Of a DNA stretch of 64,000 nt, positions 57,949 through 64,000 are shown piece after piece. This DNA is from Rhizorhapis sp. SPR117. GTDB taxonomy: Bacteria; Pseudomonadota; Alphaproteobacteria; Sphingomonadales; Sphingomonadaceae. Position 1 is the stretch's first letter, and each line of letters opens with the position of its first letter. The notes beneath the pieces are model-generated. The model was given only the letters and a program-made list of their open reading frames with translations, was not told the DNA's origin and ran no database searches. Location: positions 1 to 64,000 of the forward strand of contig NZ_JAKKIE010000003.1 in assembly GCF_021742065.1 (NCBI RefSeq), given 5' to 3'. The position numbers were made by a program, and so were the translations under genes.

Positions 57949-60383
57949 CCGATCATCCCCATGCGCCCGACGCAACGCAGGCCAGCCTTCAGCCAGAAAA
58001 GGAAGCGGCCCCGAGGCCGGTCCTGCCGCCCGACGGCATCATCATCGTGCCCGTACGCAACTTCGTGATGTTTCCCGAAGTCGTGCTTCCGCTCACCATC
58101 GGCCGGCCGGGATCGATCGCTGCCGCCCAGGCGGCGGTCCGCGAGCAGAGTCCGATCGGCGTCCTCGCGCAGCGCGACGCCGAGCTTTCCGATCCGGCCG
58201 CAGCCGACCTGCACCAGATGGGCACAATCGCAACGATCTTGCGCTATGTGACAGCACCCGATGGCGCGCATCATTTGATCGTGCAGGGCCAGCAGCGTTT
58301 CCGCGTCATCGAATTTCTCGAGGGTTGGCCCTATCTGGTTGCAAGAGTCCTGCGCATCGAGGAGCCTGAGGCGGCGGGTCCGGAGATCGAAGCGAGGCTC
58401 ATGCATCTGCGGCAACAGGCGCTGGAAACGCTGCAGCTGTTGCCGCAGGCTCCGCAGGAGCTCGCCGCCACAATCCAGAACATCACCTCTGCGGCGGCGC
58501 TTGCCGACATGGTGGCGGCCTATCTCGATCTGTCGCCCCAGCAGAAGCAGGAGATACTGGAGACGATCGGACTCCAGGAGCGCCTCGACAAGGTGTCGCG
58601 CCTGCTTGCCGAGCGCATGGAGGTGCTGCGGCTGAGCCAGGAGATCGGCCGCGACGTTCAGGCGAAGCTCGGAAACCGCCAGCGCGAGGCGCTGCTGCGC
58701 GAGCAGATGGCGGCGATCCAGCGCCAGCTCGGCGAGGGCGATGACAAGACGGCCGAGATCACGGAACTGACCGAAGCCATCATCAACGCTCACATGCCGG
58801 CCGAGGTCGAGGATCAGGCCCGCAAGGAGCTGCGCAGGCTTGAACGGATGCCGGAGGCGGCCGCCGAGCATGGCATGGTCCGGACCTATCTCGACTGGCT
58901 TACCGAATTGCCCTGGGCTCTGCCCGAGGGCGCGCCGATCGACATCGCCGACGCCCGGCGCATTCTCGACGCGGACCATTATGATCTCGACAAGGTCAAG
59001 CGGCGAATCGTCGAATATCTCGCCGTTCGCAAGCTCGCGCCGCAGGGCAAGGCGCCCATCCTCTGCTTCGTGGGGCCGCCCGGCGTCGGCAAGACTTCGC
59101 TCGGTCAATCGATTGCCCGCGCGATGGACCGCAAGTTCGTTCGCGTCAGTCTCGGCGGCGTGCATGACGAGGCTGAGATCCGCGGTCATCGCCGCACCTA
59201 CATCGGCGCGTTGCCGGGTAATATCATCCAGGCGATCCGCAAGGCCGGCACGCGCAATTGCGTGATGATGCTCGACGAGATCGACAAGCTCGGCAGCGGC
59301 GTCCATGGCGATCCTTCGGCGGCTTTGCTCGAGGTGCTCGATCCGGAGCAGAACGGGACATTTCGCGACAATTATCTCGCAGTCCCATTCGATCTCAGCC
59401 GGGTGGTGTTCCTCGCCACCGCGAATATGCTCGACAGTGTACCCGGACCCCTGCGCGACCGCATGGAAGTGATCGCGCTCTCCGGCTACACGAGTGAGGA
59501 CAAGCTCCATATCGCCCGCCGTTTCCTGCTTCCGCGCCAGATGGAGGCGAACGGATTGCAATCTGGGCAGGCGGAGATCGCCGAAGCGGCGCTGATAGCC
59601 ATCATCGAGAAATATACCCGCGAAGCCGGCGTGCGCAATCTGGAGCGCGAGATTGGCCAGCTGTTGCGCCACGCTGTGGTGCGGATCGCCGAGGGAGACG
59701 TCAGCGACGTGCACATCACCGCCGATGATGTCGTCAGCATTTTGGGCGCGCCGCGCTTCGAGAATGAGGTCGCGCAGCGGACGAGCGTTCCCGGCGTCGC
59801 GACCGGGCTTGCCTGGACGCCGGTCGGCGGCGACATATTGTTCATTGAGGCCACCCGCATGCCGGGCGCCGGCAAGCTGATCCTGACCGGTCAGCTCGGC
59901 GATGTGATGCGGGAAAGCGCGCAGGCCGCTCTCAGCCTGATCAAGAGCCGCGCCCAGAGCCTCGGCATAGAATCCGAACGGTTCGAAAAAAACGACATCC
60001 ATATCCATGTTCCGGCAGGCGCCACGCCCAAGGACGGACCAAGCGCGGGCGTCGCGATGTTCACCGCGCTGCTCTCGCTGTTGACCGATCGGACGGTTCG
60101 CAGCGACACCGCGATGACCGGCGAGATTTCGCTGCGCGGCCTTGTGCTGCCGGTCGGCGGCATCAAGGAGAAGGTGATCGCCGCGGCCGGCGCGGGGATC
60201 AAGCGGGTGATGCTGCCGGCACGCAACCGCCGCGACTATGATGACATCCCCGAGAGCACGCGTGCGCAGCTCGAGTTCGTCTGGCTCGAGCGCATTGAGG
60301 ATGCGATCGCAGCGGCGCTTGATCCCTTGCCAACAAGTCCGGCCGGTAAGGCCGCAGCGGGTACGCTGGTCGACGCGCAGTAG
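57945..60383 (+). CDS. lon: ATP-dependent Lon protease
   Basis: Encodes 812 aa, typical Lon length: N-terminal substrate-binding domain, AAA+ module with Walker A GPPGVGKTS and sensor RDRMEVI, and a C-terminal serine-lysine protease with the catalytic Ser in KDGPSAGVAM and Lys in GGIKEKVIAA. GTG start overlaps the Hsp20 stop. Probably an accessory Lon, since core genomes carry their own. Confidence 0.95.
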   Translation: MTDHPHAPDATQASLQPEKEAAPRPVLPPDGIIIVPVRNFVMFPEVVLPLTIGRPGSIAAAQAAVREQSPIGVLAQRDAELSDPAAADLHQMGTIATILRYVTAPDGAHHLIVQGQQRFRVIEFLEGWPYLVARVLRIEEPEAAGPEIEARLMHLRQQALETLQLLPQAPQELAATIQNITSAAALADMVAAYLDLSPQQKQEILETIGLQERLDKVSRLLAERMEVLRLSQEIGRDVQAKLGNRQREALLREQMAAIQRQLGEGDDKTAEITELTEAIINAHMPAEVEDQARKELRRLERMPEAAAEHGMVRTYLDWLTELPWALPEGAPIDIADARRILDADHYDLDKVKRRIVEYLAVRKLAPQGKAPILCFVGPPGVGKTSLGQSIARAMDRKFVRVSLGGVHDEAEIRGHRRTYIGALPGNIIQAIRKAGTRNCVMMLDEIDKLGSGVHGDPSAALLEVLDPEQNGTFRDNYLAVPFDLSRVVFLATANMLDSVPGPLRDRMEVIALSGYTSEDKLHIARRFLLPRQMEANGLQSGQAEIAEAALIAIIEKYTREAGVRNLEREIGQLLRHAVVRIAEGDVSDVHITADDVVSILGAPRFENEVAQRTSVPGVATGLAWTPVGGDILFIEATRMPGAGKLILTGQLGDVMRESAQAALSLIKSRAQSLGIESERFEKNDIHIHVPAGATPKDGPSAGVAMFTALLSLLTDRTVRSDTAMTGEISLRGLVLPVGGIKEKVIAAAGAGIKRVMLPARNRRDYDDIPESTRAQLEFVWLERIEDAIAAALDPLPTSPAGKAAAGTLVDAQ

Positions 60384-60388
60384 CCCGC

Positions 60389-61390
60389 CTATGCTTGCGC
60401 GTCGGGACAGATCACGGCGGCGCCGGTCAGCTGCCCGTCGCGCAGCCGCTGCAATGCCTGGTTCGCATGGTCCAGCGGAAAGCGTTCGGTCACGGTCCTG
60501 ACTCCGGCCTTTTCGATCATCTCGAAGAAGGAGGTGCCGTCCTCCCGGGTCAGATTGGCCACGGACATGATCGCGCGCTCACCCCACAGATCGGCATACG
60601 GAAAGGCGGGTATGTCGCTCATGTGGATGCCAGCGCAGACAACCCGTCCGCCCTTGCGCACGACCTTGAGCGCGGCCGGCACCAGCGCCCCCACGGGCGC
60701 AAAGATCAGCGCGGCATCGAGCTGAACCGGAGGTGCCGTTTCGGACGAGCCCGCCCAAACGCAGCCAAGCGACCGCGCGAAGGCCTGACCGTCCTCGTCG
60801 CCGGGCCTGGTGAAGGCGTAGACCTCGCGTCCCTGCCAGGTCGCGACCTGGGCGAGGATGTGCGCGGCAGCGCCAAAACCGCACAGCCCGATCCGCCGCC
60901 CGTCGCCGGCGAGACGCAGCGCGCGCCACCCTATCAGGCCGGCGCACAGCAGCGGCGCGGCCTCCACGTCCGTGAAGCGATCGGGCAGCGCGAAGCAGTA
61001 GCGAGCGTCCGCCACGACATGGCTGGCATAGCCGCCGTCGCGCGTGCAGCCTGTAAACTCGGGCCGATCGCAGAGGTTTTCGTGCCCGCTTCTGCAAAAG
61101 CCGCAGACACCGCAGGTGTGCCCGAGCCAGGGAACGCCGACGCGTTGCCCGATAGCGAAGCCCGAAGTCCCCTTGCCCACGGCAAGCACGCGTCCGACGA
61201 CCTCGTGGCCGGGAACAATCGGATAATGGGCGGGGATTTCCCCGTCGAGCACATGGAGGTCGGTACGGCAGACACCACAGGCCGCCACCTTGATCAGGAG
61301 CTCCGCCGTACCGGCAACGGGCAACGGCCGCGTCACCATGCGCAGTTGCTTGCCGGGTCCATCGAGCTGCATGGCGCGCATCCGGCCCAT
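60389..61390 (-). CDS. Zinc-dependent alcohol dehydrogenase
   Basis: Encodes 333 aa of the medium-chain dehydrogenase family: GHEVVGRV with catalytic zinc ligands (CGVCRTD), structural zinc cysteines CGVCGFCRSGHENLC, and the nucleotide fold GLCGFGAAAHI. It resembles the AdhP-like zinc-binding alcohol dehydrogenase family. It converges on lon with a 5-bp gap. Confidence 0.9.
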   Translation of the reverse strand: MGRMRAMQLDGPGKQLRMVTRPLPVAGTAELLIKVAACGVCRTDLHVLDGEIPAHYPIVPGHEVVGRVLAVGKGTSGFAIGQRVGVPWLGHTCGVCGFCRSGHENLCDRPEFTGCTRDGGYASHVVADARYCFALPDRFTDVEAAPLLCAGLIGWRALRLAGDGRRIGLCGFGAAAHILAQVATWQGREVYAFTRPGDEDGQAFARSLGCVWAGSSETAPPVQLDAALIFAPVGALVPAALKVVRKGGRVVCAGIHMSDIPAFPYADLWGERAIMSVANLTREDGTSFFEMIEKAGVRTVTERFPLDHANQALQRLRDGQLTGAAVICPDAQA

Positions 61391-61527
61391 CTCATCATCC
61401 TATCATCGCGGATGGGACCAGTCTCGCATGCTTTGCATCGCGCTGCCCTAAGTAGACTTACGCAATGCGGTCGCCGGTTCGACGCGCCATCCCCTGGCTT
61501 GAGATCGATCCAGCCTGGGAGACCTGT

Positions 61528-62352
61528 ATGCTGAAGGACATCCTCGCGATCATCGAGGGCGGCGATCAGTCGGTTCCCGCGATCGATGACGCGGTTGCTC
61601 TGGCCGAACTGCACGGCGCCCATCTCGGGCTGACAGTGCTCACCAAGCGCCTTCTGCTGATCGCCGCTTTCGACCCAATGGGATATTGCTGGCCCGAGCC
61701 GGAACGCGAGGCAGAACATGCACAACATCTCGCGGATGTCCGAAAGCGGACGGCAAGGACGACCGCTCCCGTCGATGTTCGGGGACTCTGCGACGAACCC
61801 GCGGTGCTTCCGACTCTGGTCAATATCGAGGGCCGCTACGCCGATGTCGTCTTGGTCGGTCCCAATCCCTGCTGGACAGACCACAGGCTGCGTCACCATG
61901 TCGTCGAGACGACCCTGCTTGGGTCGGGGGCGCCCATGCTCCTCCATCCGATCGGCTGGATACCGGCGCCGGTGCGCCACGCCATTCTCGGCTGGAACGC
62001 ATCGCCGGAGGCGTCGCGCGCCGCGCGCGCGCTCATCGCGCTTGCAGAGCCGGCCGCCAGGATCGATGTCCTGGTCATCGACGCCGAACCATCCGCCAAT
62101 GGCCACGGCCCGACGCCAGGCAGCGATATCGCGCGGCACCTGACGCGCCATGGCTTCGGAGTGGAGGTCCATGCTCGCAGATCCGATGGTCGCCCTGTGT
62201 CCGAGGTGCTGCAAAGCTTCGCGGTCATGGCCAAGGCCGACCTGCTCGCGATCGGCGCCTATGCCCATTCACGCTTCCACGAGGTTCTGTTCGGCGGCGT
62301 CACGCGCGACCTTCTCGAGACTGAACGTGTTCCGATCCTGATGGTACACTGA
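61528..62352 (+). CDS. Universal stress protein (tandem UspA)
   Basis: Encodes 274 aa: MLKDILAIIEGGDQSVPAID, and ends GAYAHSRFHEVLFGGVTRDLL, the same plan as the USPs at 33267 and 39452, with GAYGHS changed to GAYAHS. GGGAG precedes ATG 61528, which is preferred over 61465. Confidence 0.88.
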   Translation: MLKDILAIIEGGDQSVPAIDDAVALAELHGAHLGLTVLTKRLLLIAAFDPMGYCWPEPEREAEHAQHLADVRKRTARTTAPVDVRGLCDEPAVLPTLVNIEGRYADVVLVGPNPCWTDHRLRHHVVETTLLGSGAPMLLHPIGWIPAPVRHAILGWNASPEASRAARALIALAEPAARIDVLVIDAEPSANGHGPTPGSDIARHLTRHGFGVEVHARRSDGRPVSEVLQSFAVMAKADLLAIGAYAHSRFHEVLFGGVTRDLLETERVPILMVH

Positions 62353-62384
62353 TGGTGGAGACCCGACGGTTTTCCGTTGTCGGA

Positions 62385-64000
62385 TCAGGGTTGCGCCGCC
62401 ATCGGATTCTTCCCGTCGCCGTCTGTGAAACAGGTTGCCCGAATGTCGGCATGCGCCGCCTCGACTGCCCCCGCGAGCGTCGTCCTGTACCGGACGCGGG
62501 GCGGGCGGGCGCCATGGGTCAGAAGGGTCCGGCGAACAGCCGGCCGAGCCCCGGCGATATAGACGATGGCGCCCTGCCGATGCGCTTTGCGCACGAAGCC
62601 CTCGATCGTCGCCGCCGCGGTCGAATCGAGCAGCGACACCGCCGAGAAATCGATGACATAGGCCTTGGGATGCTCGCCGATGCGATCGAGCGCCGCCGCG
62701 ACGCTCGCCGCCGCGCCAAAGAAGAAGGCGCCGGAGATCCGATAGACGATGACGTCGGGATTTGTCGCCAGGGCAACGTCATAGGGCGTATTGCCGTCGT
62801 CCCCTTCGCTGTCGGCCAGGTCTGCGTCTGCCGTGGGATGGGGGCGTTCGATCTCGACCGCCTGCGCCATGCGATGGAGGAAGAGCAGCGCGCCGATGCC
62901 GAACCCGACCAGGATGCCCTCGGTCAGATCGCGGAAGATGACGAGCAGCAGCGTCGCGAGCAGCACCACCGCATCGCCGCGCGAAGCGCGCAGGAGCGTC
63001 GCGATCTCCTGTTTCTCGATCATGTTCCAGGCGACCACGACCAGGACCGCGGCAAGCGCAGCCAAGGGGATATAGCCCAGAAGCGGCGCCGCGATCACCA
63101 TGAACAGCAGCAGGCAGACGGCGTGGAGCATGCCCGAGACCGGCCCGCGCGCGCCGGCGCGCACGTTGGTCGCGGTGCGCGCGATCGTGCCGGTCACGCA
63201 GAAGCCGCCGAACAGCGCCGAGCCGATATTGGCGATCCCCTGGCCGACCAGCTCCGAATTGGAGCGGTGCCGCCGCCCGGTCATGCTGTCGGCAACCACC
63301 GCCGAGAGCAGGCTTTCGATGCCGCCGAGCAGCGCGAAGGAGAGGGCGGCGGGCAAGACGGCGCCGACCTTGGCGAGCGAGAGGCCCGGCAGATGCGGTG
63401 ACGGGAGCGCCTGGGGGATGCCGCCGAAGCGCGTGGCGATCGTCTCGATCGGCAGTGCCAGCATCCAGCTGGCAAGCGATCCCACGCAGACGGCGATGAG
63501 AAAGGCCGGCCAGTGCGGACGGAGCCGCCGGACCGCGACGATGATCAGGATCGACAGCAGCGAAACCGCGGCCGCCGGCTCGCTGATCGTCCTCCATGCG
63601 CCGGCCAGCGCAGCGACCTTGGGGATGATCGCGCCGGGCTCCTTGCCGAGCAGGGTCAGGCCCAGCAGCTCCTTGAGTTGGCTCGTAAAGATGATGACGG
63701 CGATCCCCGCGGTGAACCCGACCGTGACCGGATAGGGGATATATTTGATGAAGGTGCCCAGCCGGAGAAAGCCCACCGCGAGCAGGATCACACCGGACAG
63801 CAGCGTGGCAAGGATCAGCCCGTCAAGCCCGTGTTGCGCGACGGTGGCCGCCACCAGCACGATGAACGCCCCGGCCGGTCCGCCGATCTGGAACCGGCTG
63901 CCGCCGAGTGCCGAGACGAGGAAGCCGCCGACGATCGCGGTGTAGAGGCCCCGGTCCGGCGTCACGCCCGAGGCGATCGCGATCGCCATCGAAAGCGGCA
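62385..64000 (-). CDS. SulP-family anion transporter, truncated by window end
   Basis: At least 534 aa of a SulP (SLC26-like) transporter: SGVTPDRGLYTAIVGGFLVSALGGS, many helices, and a C-terminal STAS domain (YVIDFSAVSLLDSTAAATIEGFVRKA). The first visible Met lies inside helix 1-2, so the real start is to the right of the window. Such transporters move sulfate, bicarbonate or carboxylates. Confidence 0.88.
   Translation of the reverse strand, partial: PLSMAIAIASGVTPDRGLYTAIVGGFLVSALGGSRFQIGGPAGAFIVLVAATVAQHGLDGLILATLLSGVILLAVGFLRLGTFIKYIPYPVTVGFTAGIAVIIFTSQLKELLGLTLLGKEPGAIIPKVAALAGAWRTISEPAAAVSLLSILIIVAVRRLRPHWPAFLIAVCVGSLASWMLALPIETIATRFGGIPQALPSPHLPGLSLAKVGAVLPAALSFALLGGIESLLSAVVADSMTGRRHRSNSELVGQGIANIGSALFGGFCVTGTIARTATNVRAGARGPVSGMLHAVCLLLFMVIAAPLLGYIPLAALAAVLVVVAWNMIEKQEIATLLRASRGDAVVLLATLLLVIFRDLTEGILVGFGIGALLFLHRMAQAVEIERPHPTADADLADSEGDDGNTPYDVALATNPDVIVYRISGAFFFGAAASVAAALDRIGEHPKAYVIDFSAVSLLDSTAAATIEGFVRKAHRQGAIVYIAGARPAVRRTLLTHGARPPRVRYRTTLAGAVEAAHADIRATCFTDGDGKNPMAAQP

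Noticed and set aside
57864..60008. 714-codon minus-strand frame opposite lon
   Set aside because: It is a shadow of lon; composition is artefactual and no start signal is seen.

Overview
The window reads as chromosomal DNA of an alphaproteobacterium, most likely a sphingomonad (Sphingomonadales). The basis is the mixture of families (UdgX, DUF6481, Usg, EamA/RarD, class II FBPase, FixLJ), an EcfG-type general-stress promoter (GGAAC-N16-CGTT) and an alphaproteobacterial RpoH promoter (CTTG-N17-CCTATCT). No rRNA, CRISPR array or recognisable transposase gene was seen.

Region 1 (1-13.3 kb) is ordinary core genome of moderate GC: tRNA-Glu, recJ, a YadGH-like ABC exporter, glpX, rarD, a lipoprotein, tRNA-Gln(CUG), an SLC13-type transporter, small conserved proteins, a cold-shock protein, a structured non-coding RNA candidate and a UdgX-type uracil-DNA glycosylase behind a textbook EcfG promoter.

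Region 2 (13.27-15.5 kb) looks like the left edge of an integrated element. It holds a 16-bp stretch with the geometry of a tRNA 3' end, an AT-rich tract with a short direct repeat, and back-to-back fragments of hsdR, a large serine recombinase and an AbiEi-like antitoxin.

Region 3 (15.6 kb to the right edge) is a GC-rich island devoted to stress survival. Its contents are: groES-groEL with a CIRCE-like operator; an Hsp20-Hsp20-NDUFS4-like operon with an RpoH promoter and a ROSE-like RNA thermometer; a usg-containing three-gene operon; an AraC/Fsr-like exporter pair; five universal stress proteins; a heme-PAS FixL/FixJ pair with two single-domain receivers; an erythromycin esterase / hydrolase / phosphoribosyltransferase / host-attachment cluster; a BON-domain protein; a third Hsp20; a kinase-like/ATPase fusion; an L,D-transpeptidase; a cyclopropane fatty acid synthase; a giant NdvB-like cyclic glucan synthase; a Cu-type P-ATPase; a nitroreductase; an ABC exporter; a flavin reductase; an Hsp20-Lon operon; a zinc alcohol dehydrogenase; and a SulP transporter cut by the window end.

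Taken together the island combines protein quality control, oxygen sensing, envelope remodelling and redox or metal defence. Its inventory (heme-based two-component system, many USPs, Hsp20, nitroreductase, erythromycin esterase plus phosphoribosyltransferase, cation P-ATPase) closely parallels the mycobacterial DosR dormancy regulon, here packed into one locus. That parallel is inference from gene content; no expression data are visible here.
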